Part shown: positions 8,618 to 17,325 of the stretch, one piece after another | Position numbering within the stretch: position 1 is the first letter of the stretch | Layout of the letters: each line of letters opens with the position of its first letter | Assembly (NCBI GenBank): GCA_012728095.1 | Contig: JAAYFU010000045.1 | Span: 1-47,213, forward strand | Length of the DNA: 47,213 bases | Reading direction: 5' to 3' | Source of the DNA: Clostridiaceae bacterium | Lineage (GTDB): Bacteria > Bacillota > Clostridia > DSM-8532 | Position numbers and translations under genes: made by a program | The notes under the pieces: generated by a model | Seen by the model: only the letters and a program-made list of their open reading frames with translations | What the model was told of the DNA's origin: nothing | Database searches by the model: none

Positions 8618-8902
8618 ATGCATCAAATGAAAAACTATATGGAAGAAATCGTTTTAAGTGCCATGGATGATATTTTAAAAGATATTAATGTATGCACTTG
8701 TGAACGTTGCAGATATGATATTGCCGCAAAAGCCTTGAATGATTTGCCTCCTCAGTATATTGTCACAAAGAAAGGCGAGATTTACTCAAAAATAAACAAT
8801 TTAAAAGCTCAATTTGAAGTAGATGTTATTTCTGCAATTACCAAGGCGGCCATTCTTGTCAAACGAAACCCAAACCATAATACCAAAGATATTTTTGATT
8901 GA
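8618..8902 (+). CDS. comFB: ComFB-domain protein
   Basis: A 94-residue protein of the late-competence ComFB family. The pattern 'CTCERCRYDIAAKALN' followed by 'LPPQYIVTKKGE' is diagnostic. In B. subtilis ComFB is part of the comF operon; ComFB-domain proteins have more recently been described as cyclic-dinucleotide receptors in some bacteria. Here it is not next to comFA or comFC, which argues for a signalling rather than DNA-uptake role. AGGAGGG at 8603-8609 gives the ATG at 8618. It is followed by a terminator at 8966-8997 whose loop carries the rpsB promoter. Confidence 0.85.
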   Translation: MHQMKNYMEEIVLSAMDDILKDINVCTCERCRYDIAAKALNDLPPQYIVTKKGEIYSKINNLKAQFEVDVISAITKAAILVKRNPNHNTKDIFD

Positions 8903-8952
8903 TCAATCTTGTACTGCTTCTTATACTGCTTAGGAAATAAATACTCAAATAC

Positions 8953-8982
8953 TTGCCAATTAAATCACCCGTATGCTATAAT
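8953..8982 (+). promoter_or_regulatory. probable sigma-A promoter of rpsB-tsf
   Basis: TTGCCA (8953-8958) and TATAAT (8977-8982) are separated by 18 bases. Initiation would fall near 8989, giving a 5' leader of about 110 bases. The -10 box is in the loop of the comFB terminator hairpin. Confidence 0.55.
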
Positions 8983-8997
8983 ACTACGGGTGTTTTT
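8966..8997 (+). terminator. terminator between comFB and rpsB
   Basis: CACCCGTA (8966-8973) pairs perfectly with TACGGGTG (8985-8992), followed by five T (8993-8997). The 11-base loop contains TATAAT, the -10 box of the presumed rpsB promoter, so terminator and promoter are interleaved. Confidence 0.65.
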
Positions 8998-9006
8998 AAA
9001 TACACA

Positions 9007-9072
9007 CGTTATCTGATTTACAAAGGTGTGCACATTTATTTTTTTGTGTTCTTTGTAAAGACGAAGATAACG
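9007..9072 (+). promoter_or_regulatory. candidate structured mRNA leader of rpsB
   Basis: Two perfect nested stems are visible: CGTTATCT (9007-9014) with AGATAACG (9065-9072), and TTTACAAAG (9017-9025) with CTTTGTAAA (9051-9059). They are separated by an asymmetric internal loop of two and five bases, and capped by a 25-base region in which CACA (9031-9034) can pair with TGTG (9045-9048). The outer stem runs straight into a GGAGG (9072-9076) lying 14 bases before the real AAGGAGG (9084-9090). Ribosomal-protein operons are commonly autoregulated through such leaders; that S2 binds here is inference. It is not a family I can name. Confidence 0.5.
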
Positions 9073-9098
9073 GAGGAAATAACAAGGAGGATTATTAT

Positions 9099-9911
9099 AT
9101 GTCAGTAATTTCAATGAAACAACTGCTGGAAGCAGGTGTACACTTCGGTCATCAAACAAGAAGATGGAATCCTAAAATGGCGGAATACATCTTCACAGAG
9201 AGAAATGGTATCTATATCATTGATCTCCAAAAAACAGTAAAGAAAATCGAGGAAGCATATTTCTTCATCAGGGATCTTGCCATGGAGGGCGGTAATATTT
9301 TATTTGTCGGAACCAAAAAGCAAGCCCAGGACGCGATTAAAGAAGAAGCAGAACGCTGCGGACAATTCTATGTAAACAACAGATGGTTAGGCGGTATGCT
9401 GACAAACTTCAAGACCATCAGAAAGAGTATTGATCGTCTTCTTGAACTTAAGAAGATGGAAGAAGAAGGTATTTTTGACGTTCTTCCCAAGAAAGAGGTC
9501 AGTAAGTTAAATCTTGAAATGGAAAAACTGGAGAAGAATCTAGGCGGTATTGTTGGCATGAAAAAACTGCCGGTTGCAATATTTGTGGTTGATCCAAAGA
9601 AGGAAAGAAATGCTATCCTGGAAGCAAGGAAACTGGGTATTCCTATTGTTGCAATAGTCGATACAAACTGTGATCCCGATGAGGTTGATTATGTTATCCC
9701 CGGTAATGATGACGCTATCAGAGCTGTCAAGTTGATCAGTTCAAAAATTGCCGATGCTATTATTGAAGCTAAGCAGGGAGAAATGGGCACAGTTGCGGTA
9801 GAAACAGCCGAGGATGAAGACACTGAAATCGACCTCGAAAATATACCTGTTGAAAACGCTGATGAGAATCCTGATTCGGAAGAAATATCTGAAGAAGCAG
9901 AAAACGAGTAA
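9099..9911 (+). CDS. rpsB: 30S ribosomal protein S2
   Basis: A 270-residue S2 protein, essential for assembly of the small subunit head region. It opens with the family signature ([19 protein letters not shown]), and contains [20 protein letters not shown] and the conserved '[25 protein letters not shown]'-type block near residues 190-212. The last ~40 residues are a strongly acidic tail beyond the usual S2 fold. AAGGAGG at 9084-9090 sets the ATG at 9099. It is co-transcribed with tsf (33 bases downstream), the classic rpsB-tsf pair. Confidence 0.97.
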   Translation: MSVISMKQLLEAGVHFGHQTRRWNPKMAEYIFTERNGIYIIDLQKTVKKIEEAYFFIRDLAMEGGNILFVGTKKQAQDAIKEEAERCGQFYVNNRWLGGMLTNFKTIRKSIDRLLELKKMEEEGIFDVLPKKEVSKLNLEMEKLEKNLGGIVGMKKLPVAIFVVDPKKERNAILEARKLGIPIVAIVDTNCDPDEVDYVIPGNDDAIRAVKLISSKIADAIIEAKQGEMGTVAVETAEDEDTEIDLENIPVENADENPDSEEISEEAENE

Positions 9912-9944
9912 TAGTACTTAACATGGTTTTAGGAGGATAATATA

Positions 9945-10592
9945 ATGGAAATCAGTGCAAGTATGGTAAAAGAATTACGTGAACGTACCGGTGCCGGTAT
10001 GATGGATTGCAAAAAGGCTCTTGTTGAGTCTAACGGCGATATGGAAAAAGCAATCGAGTATCTGCGCGAGAAAGGTATAGCTAAAGCTGCCAAAAAAGCT
10101 GGAAGACTTGCTTCTGAAGGTATAGTCGACGCATACATTCACGGCGGCGGCCGCATAGGTGTTTTGGTTGAGGTTAATATTGAGACTGACTTTGCAGCAA
10201 AGAATGAAGAGTTCCGTTCATTTGTAAGGGATATTGCAATGCAGATAGCAGCTATGAATCCTACCTATGTTAAGAGAGAAGACGTGCCTGCCGATGTAAT
10301 AGAAAAAGAAAAAGAAATACTGAAGGCTCAGGCTATTAACGAAGGTAAGCCTGCCCATATTGCTGAAAAAATGGTAGCCGGCAGATTAGAAAAATTCTTT
10401 AACGAGGTTTGCCTGCTGGAACAGCCATTTATTAAAGACAATGATAAAACCGTTCAACAGGTTCTTCAGGAAAAAATCGCTGTTATCGGCGAGAATATCA
10501 ATATTAGAAGATTTGTTCGCTATGAGATGGGCGAGGGCTTAGAGAAAAAAGAAGAAAATTTTGCGGAAGAAGTAATGAAGCAAATTAAGTAA
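9945..10592 (+). CDS. tsf: translation elongation factor Ts
   Basis: A 215-residue EF-Ts, the nucleotide exchange factor for EF-Tu. The N-terminal UBA-like domain contains [19 protein letters not shown], and the core has the '[18 protein letters not shown]' block with the TDF segment that contacts EF-Tu. At 215 residues it is the short form common in Firmicutes, lacking the extra subdomain of the E. coli protein. The start has GGAGG at 9932-9936. A hairpin terminator follows at 10599-10638, separating it from pyrH. Confidence 0.97.
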   Translation: MEISASMVKELRERTGAGMMDCKKALVESNGDMEKAIEYLREKGIAKAAKKAGRLASEGIVDAYIHGGGRIGVLVEVNIETDFAAKNEEFRSFVRDIAMQIAAMNPTYVKREDVPADVIEKEKEILKAQAINEGKPAHIAEKMVAGRLEKFFNEVCLLEQPFIKDNDKTVQQVLQEKIAVIGENINIRRFVRYEMGEGLEKKEENFAEEVMKQIK

Positions 10593-10598
10593 TTTATA

Positions 10599-10638
10599 AA
10601 AGGAGGTATAATGATTTGACCGTCATATACCTTCTTTT
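10599..10638 (+). terminator. terminator or attenuator between tsf and pyrH
   Basis: AGGAGGTATA (10601-10610) plus ATGA pairs with TCATATACCTTCT (10623-10635), with one bulged A, followed by a run of T to 10641. The 5' arm looks like a ribosome binding site followed by a two-codon frame (ATG ATT TGA), all hidden in the stem. Confidence 0.7.
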
Positions 10639-10702
10639 TTTAATCAGGGCAGTCTTAAACCTCAGTATGTTAAAATATCATTAATATTATGGTGGAGGAT
10701 TT

Positions 10703-11416
10703 ATGGCGTTAAAATTTAAGCGAATTATGCTGAAAATAAGCGGCGAAGCATTATCCAGCTCAAATAGCTTTGGTATCGACTCAACCATCCTGAACAATAT
10801 CAGCGATAAAATTAAAACCGCATGGGAAATGGGGGTTGAAATAGGTATAGTCGTTGGAGGGGGGAACTTTTGGCGCGGAAGAAGCAGTAAGGGTATGGAC
10901 AGAACAACGGCGGACCATATGGGAATGCTGGCAACCGTTATGAATTCATTAGCCTTACAGGACGCTCTGGAATCCAGAGGAGTTCCGACCAGGGTTCAAA
11001 CGGCTATTGACATGCCAAGAATTGCCGAGCCGTATATCAGGCGTAGAGCCGTCAGACATCTTGAGAAAAAGAGGGTAGTTATATTTGCCTGCGGAACAGG
11101 AAATCCTTATTTTTCAACTGATACCGCAGCAGTTTTAAGAGCCGCTGAAATAGACGCCGAGGTCATCCTGTTGGCCAAGAACGTTGACGGCGTATATGAC
11201 AGCGATCCCAAAATCAATCCTAATGCAAAAAAATATGATACCATAACTTTTTTGGAAGTACTTCAGCGTCAATTGGGGGTTATGGATTCAACTGCAACAT
11301 CTCTTTGCATGGATAATAATATCCCGTTACATGTATTCAGTATTAATGAGCCTGAAAATATTTTAAAGGTTTTAAACGGCGATAAAGTTGGTACATTTGT
11401 TGCAAAGGAGGTCTAA
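10703..11416 (+). CDS. pyrH: UMP kinase
   Basis: A 237-residue bacterial UMP kinase, an amino-acid-kinase-fold hexamer that converts UMP to UDP with ATP. Visible elements are the N-terminal KISGEAL, the phosphate loop [23 protein letters not shown] (UMP and GTP effector region) and 'DGVYDSDP' near the C-terminal half. GGAGG at 10692-10696 supports the ATG at 10703. It is four bases upstream of frr, so pyrH-frr is one unit, as in most Firmicutes. Confidence 0.97.
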   Translation: MALKFKRIMLKISGEALSSSNSFGIDSTILNNISDKIKTAWEMGVEIGIVVGGGNFWRGRSSKGMDRTTADHMGMLATVMNSLALQDALESRGVPTRVQTAIDMPRIAEPYIRRRAVRHLEKKRVVIFACGTGNPYFSTDTAAVLRAAEIDAEVILLAKNVDGVYDSDPKINPNAKKYDTITFLEVLQRQLGVMDSTATSLCMDNNIPLHVFSINEPENILKVLNGDKVGTFVAKEV

Positions 11417-11420
11417 TAAA

Positions 11421-11975
11421 ATGGTTAAGAACTATGATGAATTTACCAGGAAGATGGAAAAATCAATCAACTTCTTAAAAGATGAATTGGCAACTATACG
11501 TGCCGGTAGAGCAAATCCTCGTCTCTTGGAAAAGATTTTTGTAAATTATTACGGAACGCCTACGCCTATTACTCAATTAGCCAATGTCCAGGTGCCTGAA
11601 GCCAGACAGATAACTATTCAGCCCTGGGATGGCAATATACTTAATGATATTGTAAAAGCTATACAAGCGTCCGATCTCGGAATAAATCCTAATAATGACG
11701 GTAAGGTTATCCGTTTGGTATTTCCTCCGCTGACCGAAGAAAGAAGAATTGAACTGACCAAGGAAGTAAAAAAGCTTGGTGAAAATAATAAGGTTGCAAT
11801 AAGGCAGATTCGTCGGGACGCAGTAGAGAGCTTCAAAAAGAAGGAGAAAGCAAAGGAAATTACCGAAGATGAACTAAAGATTGCGGAAAAAGATATTCAA
11901 AAGTTTACTGATGAGTATATAGAAAAGGTTGATAAAATAGTTGAAGCGAAGATTAAGGAAATAATGGAAGTTTAA
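11421..11975 (+). CDS. frr: ribosome recycling factor
   Basis: A 184-residue recycling factor that, with EF-G, splits post-termination ribosomes. It shows [11 protein letters not shown], the YYGTPTPI hinge region, 'VRQIRRDA'-type sequence ([11 protein letters not shown]) and a helical C-terminus. A longer frame opens upstream inside pyrH, but AAAGGAGG at 11405-11412 places the start at ATG 11421. A terminator follows at 11985-12022. Confidence 0.96.
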   Translation: MVKNYDEFTRKMEKSINFLKDELATIRAGRANPRLLEKIFVNYYGTPTPITQLANVQVPEARQITIQPWDGNILNDIVKAIQASDLGINPNNDGKVIRLVFPPLTEERRIELTKEVKKLGENNKVAIRQIRRDAVESFKKKEKAKEITEDELKIAEKDIQKFTDEYIEKVDKIVEAKIKEIMEV

Positions 11976-11984
11976 TAATATTTT

Positions 11985-12022
11985 AAAGGACTAAACGAAT
12001 TAATGTTTAGTCCTTATTATAT
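11985..12022 (+). terminator. terminator of pyrH-frr
   Basis: AAGGACTAAAC (11986-11996) pairs perfectly with GTTTAGTCCTT (12005-12015), with an 8-base loop and an AT-rich tail. Confidence 0.8.
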
Positions 12023-12084
12023 AATACAATAGTATGATATTATAATGTATTTACGTAATGTTGTATTTACAAGAGGGATTAAAT

Positions 12085-12720
12085 ATGTGTGGCAGGTTTT
12101 ATATTCCGGAAAAGGACATTGATGATTTTGCCGGCCTGGTTAATAAGATAGAAAAAGAATTGTTAAAGAAAGCAGGAGAGATATACCCGGGTGATTACGC
12201 TCCAATAATTACACCGAAACAAAATGATGATTCGGATACTGATATTTTGTCAAACGGTATAGGTTATCCTGTTCATGTTGTAAAATGGGGATTTCCTGTT
12301 AAAAACGGAAAGCCTTTAATAAATGCCCGTTGTGAAACAGTCAGGGAAAAACCAATGTTTAAGCTTCCTTTTGCCAAAAGACGCCGTTTAATTCCCGCAA
12401 GAGGTTTCTTTGAGTGGAAAGATGCTGAAATCGGTAAAAAACGCATAAAGCACTATATTTCATTTGTTGATTTAAGCATTATGTATCTTGCAGGCATATA
12501 CTGCTTTTTCAAGGATAAGAACGGCGTATTAAATCCGTATTTTACAATACTTACAACTGAAGCGAACGAAGATATAAGATCAATTCATAATCGAATGCCG
12601 GTCATTATTAAAGATGAAGATAAAGATATATGGTTAAATGAGAATACCGACAATAATAAAATAGACGCATTATTGAAGCCTATTGACAAAGGCTTGCTTA
12701 AAATACAGGTTGCCGATTAA
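12085..12720 (+). CDS. SRAP-domain protein (YedK/HMCES family)
   Basis: A 211-residue SOS-response-associated peptidase (SRAP) protein. This family caps abasic sites in single-stranded DNA by a thiazolidine crosslink through Cys2 after removal of Met1. The start must therefore be the ATG at 12085 (MCGRFY) and not the frame opening at 12058; AGAGGG at 12072-12077 agrees. The other active-site residues are visible: N80 in INARCE, E110 in GFFEW and H168 in SIHNRMPVI. It is a single gene of normal length, between frr and a Xer recombinase. It is probably a DNA-damage tolerance factor; no LexA box was recognised. Confidence 0.92.
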   Translation: MCGRFYIPEKDIDDFAGLVNKIEKELLKKAGEIYPGDYAPIITPKQNDDSDTDILSNGIGYPVHVVKWGFPVKNGKPLINARCETVREKPMFKLPFAKRRRLIPARGFFEWKDAEIGKKRIKHYISFVDLSIMYLAGIYCFFKDKNGVLNPYFTILTTEANEDIRSIHNRMPVIIKDEDKDIWLNENTDNNKIDALLKPIDKGLLKIQVAD

Positions 12721-12904
12721 ATATCATTTTAGTTCAGTTTGTTTTTCACAAAAAAACAAAGATGTTATTAAAAAAGAAGAGGCATCAAATAAATTTATTA
12801 AATGGTTATTCTAAAAAATATTACATTAGACAAAATAAAATTTTTGTTTAATATAAGAGAGATGTGGTATAATATTTAGTATGAATTGTTGTGAGGTGCT
12901 GTAA

Positions 12905-13900
12905 ATGTCCCTTGATTTTAATGATTTGCCTGATATTGCCGTTGAGTTTTTAAACTATATGCTGACTGTAAAAAATATTTCAAAAAAAACCGTTTCCGAG
13001 TATCATTATGACTTACGGACCTTTATGCGCTATATTAAAGTTACAAAACATAACGCTGATGAAAATAAATTCAGAGAACTGCCCGTAAACGACATCACTC
13101 TGGATGATATTAAAAAAATTAATTTAACCGATTTATACGGCTTTTTAGCCTATACAAGTCGTGAACTTAACAATACGGCCGTTACAAGAGCCCGAAAAGT
13201 TGCGTGTCTCAGATCCTTTTATAAATATTTACATACCAAGGTTAAGCTTATAGATTATAATCCTGCCGCAGAGCTGGATTCTCCCAAGACTGTCAAAAGG
13301 CTTCCCAGGTATTTAAGCTTGGAAGAAAGCGTTAACCTTCTTCAAAGTGTCGGCGGAAAGAAAAATGTCGCCCGTGATTATGCAATATTGGTATTGTTTA
13401 TGAATTGCGGTCTGCGATTGTCCGAACTTGTGGGAATAAATGTAAACAGTATCCGCGGCGATACACTTACGGTAATTGGAAAAGGCAACAAAGAACGTAC
13501 CGTATATTTAAATAAAGCCTGCCAGGATGCCATAGCGGCTTATATGGCTGAGCGTGCAAAGCTTAAAGGAATTAAGGATCCGAAAGCCCTGTTTTTAAGC
13601 GAGCGCAAAGTCCGTATAAGTCCCAAAACCGTTCAGTACCTGGTTAAAAAGTATATTAAGGCTTCCGGACTGGATCCGGATAAATACTCGCCTCACAAGC
13701 TTCGTCATACTGCTGCAACGTTGATGTATAAGCATGGTAATGTTGATATACGCGCGCTGCAAGCCATTTTGGGACATGAAAGCATTGCTACGACGGAAAT
13801 TTATACCCATATTGATGACCAGAAATTAAGGGATGCTGTTAACAGCAATCCCCTCTCCTCTGTTTCACTTAGTAACAAAAACAATATAGATACCGACTAA
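12905..13900 (+). CDS. tyrosine recombinase, XerC/XerD type
   Basis: A 331-residue site-specific recombinase. An N-terminal SAM-like core-binding domain (about residues 10-125) is followed by the catalytic domain with a full set of residues: R171 (GLRLSEL), K193, H264 and R267 (HKLRHTA), H291 (LGHES) and nucleophile Y300. Length, and the lack of a phage or integron context, favour a housekeeping Xer that resolves chromosome dimers, although a second Xer must exist for a XerCD pair. The start has GAGGTG at 12892-12897. No dif-like site was identified in the flanking sequence. It stands alone between an SRAP gene and a palindromic repeat. Confidence 0.88.
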   Translation: MSLDFNDLPDIAVEFLNYMLTVKNISKKTVSEYHYDLRTFMRYIKVTKHNADENKFRELPVNDITLDDIKKINLTDLYGFLAYTSRELNNTAVTRARKVACLRSFYKYLHTKVKLIDYNPAAELDSPKTVKRLPRYLSLEESVNLLQSVGGKKNVARDYAILVLFMNCGLRLSELVGINVNSIRGDTLTVIGKGNKERTVYLNKACQDAIAAYMAERAKLKGIKDPKALFLSERKVRISPKTVQYLVKKYIKASGLDPDKYSPHKLRHTAATLMYKHGNVDIRALQAILGHESIATTEIYTHIDDQKLRDAVNSNPLSSVSLSNKNNIDTD

Positions 13901-13954
13901 TCCCTATTAAAAACCTTGCATCCGCCCCTCAATGTAATAGTTATATTTGCCTAT

Positions 13955-14019
13955 GGGACGGTTCTATTTTGTTAACATGCCGTTATTCTTGGAACAAACT
14001 GTGCCAATAGAACCGCCCC
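13955..14019. repeat. GGGACGGTTC-type palindromic repeat
   Basis: GGGACGGTTCTATT (13955-13968) pairs with AATAGAACCGCCCC (14006-14019), 13 of 14 bases, around a 37-base loop. Elements with these arms are dispersed through many clostridial genomes, sometimes beside small Y1 transposases, and behave like REP/MITE sequences. It lies between the convergent xer and M18 genes and may double as a terminator, but no T-run follows. Confidence 0.6.
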
Positions 14020-14034
14020 TAAGATTTATGTGGA

Positions 14035-15597
14035 CTAGCTAAGGTTTTTATTCATGAATACATAATATCCCCTGTAAACCGAGTAAATATCGACTTTGCT
14101 GGCTACCTCAAACGGAGCGTGCATGGACAGGACGGGAACTCCAACATCAATTACGTCTACTCCCAGATTTGCGATCATCATTGCGATAGTCCCTCCGCCT
14201 CCTTTATCGACAGCTCCCAGTTCGGTTATATGCCAGGGTATATTATTCTCGTTAAAGAGTCTTCTGATTTCACCCAAATACTCCGCACTGGCATCGCTGG
14301 CTCCCGACTTTCCCCTGGAACCGCTGTATTTCATTATTGCGATTCCTTTTCCTAAATAACCTGCATTCATCTTATCGTGCGTTCCTTCATAATTCGGATC
14401 CAGTGCCGCATTCACGTCTGCCGAAAGCATTTTTGAATTATTCAGGCAAGTCCTGACAAGACGATCGGTATAGCCGGAATCTGAAGTCATGGCGCATATA
14501 TCGGCAATAAAGTTCTCCAGCGCTCTTGATTCGGCGCCGGTATTGCCTACACTGCCAATCTCTTCTTTATCGGAAAGAAAACATATAGCAGTATATTCCG
14601 GATTTCTTGTCTCCATAATCGATATAAGGGCCGGATAAGCACAAATCCTGTCATCATGGGCATATGCGCCTATCATGCTCCTGTCGATGCCGACATCCCT
14701 GGCCTTAAAAGCGGGAACCACCTGGAGTTCTGATGATATGAGATCTTCTTCAACAATTCCGTATTTTTCATGAAGGAGATTAAGAATATTACTCTTGAAA
14801 CGCTCTTTATTCTCTTTATCAGCCATGGGCTCGGAGCCAATTAAAACATTCATGTTCTCGCCTTTGAATGCCTCGGTTACCTTTTTCTCCATTTGGTCCT
14901 TTGCCAGATGGGGTAATAGGTCGGTAATAGTAAATACAGGATCGTTTTCATCTTCACCTATATTCACTTCAACGCTGGTTCCGTCGGCTTTGACTATAAT
15001 TCCGTGCAAAGCAAGAGGTATGGCAAGCCACTGATATTTCTTTATTCCGCCGTAATAATGGGTTTTTAAAAAGACCATATCAGTGGATTCATATAAAGGA
15101 TTCTGTTTGATATCGATACGCGGAGAATCCACATGAGCTCCCACTATTCTCGTGCCTTCCTTCAGAGGCTTTTTCCCTATTACTGCTAGCAGCATTAATC
15201 TCTCTTTAAAGACACGATATACCCTGTCCCCGGGTTTCAGCTTTATATCATCGACTTCGTCAAGGTTTATGAAATTATTTTGCTTGGCTAAAATAACGCT
15301 TTCTTTAATAAATTCCCGCTCGGTTTTTGCCTTGTTCATGAAGGATTTATAACCTTCACAAAAAGACATAATGCTGTCTCTGTCGAAATGTGGATTGTCC
15401 CACGCATTTATTGCTTTATAATTCAGCTCTTTTGAACCTGTTTTATCAGCCGGTTTATTGTCCCCAGCCGCAGGAGACTGAGTCTTTTTTGGCCTGCCGC
15501 GTCCCCTTTTTACTTCCTGGACAATTGGGGTATCAGCTTCCGCGGCGTTTTTCCTTGGCCTGCCTCTCTTCCTTTTTTCACCGGTCAGTTCTGACAT
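14035..15597 (-). CDS. M18 family aminopeptidase with N-terminal AT-hooks
   Basis: A 520-residue zinc aminopeptidase of the M18 family, which removes N-terminal (often acidic) residues in the cytoplasm. Metal and catalytic elements include AHVDSPR (H155, D157), DKEEIGS with the tandem glutamates, and the later 'GGGGTIAM' block. The unusual part is the first ~55 residues, a low-complexity basic extension with two AT-hook motifs: RKRGRPRK (core G12-R13-P14) and KRGRGRPKK (core G34-R35-P36). AT-hooks bind the minor groove of AT-rich DNA, so this enzyme may be nucleoid-associated. The start is the ATG at 15597 with AGGAG at 15604-15608, so the extension is really translated. It is a single gene, minus strand. 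Confidence 0.88.
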   Translation of the reverse strand: MSELTGEKRKRGRPRKNAAEADTPIVQEVKRGRGRPKKTQSPAAGDNKPADKTGSKELNYKAINAWDNPHFDRDSIMSFCEGYKSFMNKAKTEREFIKESVILAKQNNFINLDEVDDIKLKPGDRVYRVFKERLMLLAVIGKKPLKEGTRIVGAHVDSPRIDIKQNPLYESTDMVFLKTHYYGGIKKYQWLAIPLALHGIIVKADGTSVEVNIGEDENDPVFTITDLLPHLAKDQMEKKVTEAFKGENMNVLIGSEPMADKENKERFKSNILNLLHEKYGIVEEDLISSELQVVPAFKARDVGIDRSMIGAYAHDDRICAYPALISIMETRNPEYTAICFLSDKEEIGSVGNTGAESRALENFIADICAMTSDSGYTDRLVRTCLNNSKMLSADVNAALDPNYEGTHDKMNAGYLGKGIAIMKYSGSRGKSGASDASAEYLGEIRRLFNENNIPWHITELGAVDKGGGGTIAMMIANLGVDVIDVGVPVLSMHAPFEVASKVDIYSVYRGYYVFMNKNLS

Positions 15598-15717
15598 ATT
15601 AAAGCTCCTTTCGGTGTATTATAATATAAGTATTATATCACTGTTTTTCATAAATAAATCCAATTACCGTTAAATAATAAAATAAAAATAATATTCTCTC
15701 CAGTAATAAATAATAAT

Positions 15718-15738
15718 AAAAGCCCCAATAGGGCTTTT
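15718..15738 (-). terminator. terminator of spoIVA
   Basis: AAAAGCCC (15718-15725) pairs with GGGCTTTT (15731-15738), followed on the minus strand by an AT-rich tract. It lies 44 bases after the spoIVA stop. Confidence 0.75.
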
Positions 15739-15781
15739 AAATTCATTTCGTTTCCTTCAGCCGTGAATCCCCCAAATTTTT

Positions 15782-17263
15782 TTATAGAATGATGCAGATA
15801 AGGCCACCGCTTCCTTCATTAATTATTTTTTGCAATGTCTCCTGGAGTTTTAACTGGGCGTCCTCAGGCATTTTATAAAGTTTATTTTGCAGACCCTCTG
15901 TAATCAATTCATGGAGCGATTTCCCAAAAATATTAGATTCCCAAAGCTTTTCAGGCTTACCTTCAAATTCTTTCAAAAGGTAGTTTACCAGTTCCTCGGA
16001 TTGCTTTTCGGATCCTACCAAAGGCGCAATTTCAGTTTCTATATCTGCTCTTATCATATGTATGGACGGAGCGCTGGCCCTAAGTTTTATTCCGAACCGG
16101 CTTCCCTGTCTCACAATTTCCGGAGGCTCCAGCGTTAATTCTTCAAGTTTCGGGGTAACAACACCATAACCTTTTTTTCGAACCTCTGCCAAAGCATCCT
16201 CAACCTTAAGGTATTCGTTCCTTATTTCGGACAGTTCCTTAAGCACTGCGAACAGCCGCTGTTCCCCGTCGATTTCAAGCCCCGTTTCCTCCCTGACGAT
16301 GCGATAGAATAAACCTTCTGCAGGTTTTATGTCTATTGTCAACTCACCTGTTCCCATCCGAATATCATTTATAGTGGCCTTACTTAAAAACTCATATGAA
16401 CCAAGCCTGTTTGCAGCATCATAAGCCGATTTTATAGTGGTTCTGTCGACAAAGGAATCATTAATGGCATTAAATACTTCTTTTCTTAACCAATGCTCGC
16501 TGTCAAGAGAAAGTATCCATTCAGGAAGATTAAAACAAATCTCACTTACCGGGAAGTCCATCAAAATACCGTTCATAATCTTGTTAATAGACTGAACATT
16601 AAGGTTTAAACAGTCTATCGGCAGAACAGTCTTTGAATACTTTTCACTGAGTTCTTTGGCCAATTCTTTAGTTTCCGGCGCATCAGGCACTGCAGTATTG
16701 AGAACTATAACAAAAGGTTTACCGGTGGCCTTGAGCTCCTTGATTACATTTTCTTCTGCTTCCTGATAATCATTCCTCGTAAACTGGGTAAATGAGCCGT
16801 CGGCTGTAATCATTACCCCAATGGTTGAGTGATCTTTTATTACCTTCCTGGTACCTATGGTAGCAGCTTCTTCGAAAGGTATCTCATAATCGGACCAGGG
16901 GGTTTTTACCATTCTGGGTATTTCATCTTCCATATGTCCTATTGCATTCTTAACCATAAAACCGACACAATCAACCAATCTAACATTTAAACTGATATTG
17001 TCGTCCATTGTGATAGTAACTGCTTCATTAGGGACAAATTTTGGCTCTGTAGTCATTATCATTCGCCCTGATGCGCTCTGTGGCGTCTCATCGATTGCAC
17101 GTCCTTTATCATATGGATCCTTGATATTAGGTACTACAAGAGTTTCCATAAACTTTTTAATAAAGGTTGATTTGCCGGTCCTAACCGGGCCTACAACTCC
17201 TATGTATATGTCTCCCTTTGTCCTTTCCGCAATATCATTATAAACGCTGTATAAACTTTCCAC
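15782..17263 (-). CDS. spoIVA: stage IV sporulation protein A
   Basis: A 493-residue SpoIVA, the ATPase that polymerises on the outer forespore membrane and forms the base for spore coat assembly. The Walker A motif (GPVRTGKST) is followed by FIKKFMETLVVPN. 'QSASGRMIMTTEPKFVPN' and the C-terminal INEGSGGLICIIL are near-identical in the family. The frame reads up to 17320, but homologues begin at the equivalent of SVYNDIAERT. A GTG at 17263 preceded by AGGGGG gives a protein one residue longer than that of B. subtilis, so I take GTG as the start. It diverges from two coat-protein genes. A possible sigma-E promoter is noted upstream. Confidence 0.96.
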   Translation of the reverse strand: MESLYSVYNDIAERTKGDIYIGVVGPVRTGKSTFIKKFMETLVVPNIKDPYDKGRAIDETPQSASGRMIMTTEPKFVPNEAVTITMDDNISLNVRLVDCVGFMVKNAIGHMEDEIPRMVKTPWSDYEIPFEEAATIGTRKVIKDHSTIGVMITADGSFTQFTRNDYQEAEENVIKELKATGKPFVIVLNTAVPDAPETKELAKELSEKYSKTVLPIDCLNLNVQSINKIMNGILMDFPVSEICFNLPEWILSLDSEHWLRKEVFNAINDSFVDRTTIKSAYDAANRLGSYEFLSKATINDIRMGTGELTIDIKPAEGLFYRIVREETGLEIDGEQRLFAVLKELSEIRNEYLKVEDALAEVRKKGYGVVTPKLEELTLEPPEIVRQGSRFGIKLRASAPSIHMIRADIETEIAPLVGSEKQSEELVNYLLKEFEGKPEKLWESNIFGKSLHELITEGLQNKLYKMPEDAQLKLQETLQKIINEGSGGLICIIL

Positions 17264-17325
17264 AGCCAATCCCCCTTCAGTACAGTCGGTACATGCAATA
17301 TGCATGACCAATTCGGTCAATATAA

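Noticed and set aside
9007..9072. rpsB leader as a T-box or metabolite riboswitch
   Set aside because: No T-box sequence, specifier loop or known aptamer core was recognised; it is kept only as a candidate ribosomal-protein leader.
12058..12084. Upstream extension of the SRAP gene
   Set aside because: The catalytic Cys must be residue 2, so the start is at 12085.
17264..17320. Upstream extension of spoIVA with a Cys-rich N-terminus
   Set aside because: It is absent from SpoIVA homologues, and the GTG at 17263 has a good ribosome binding site.
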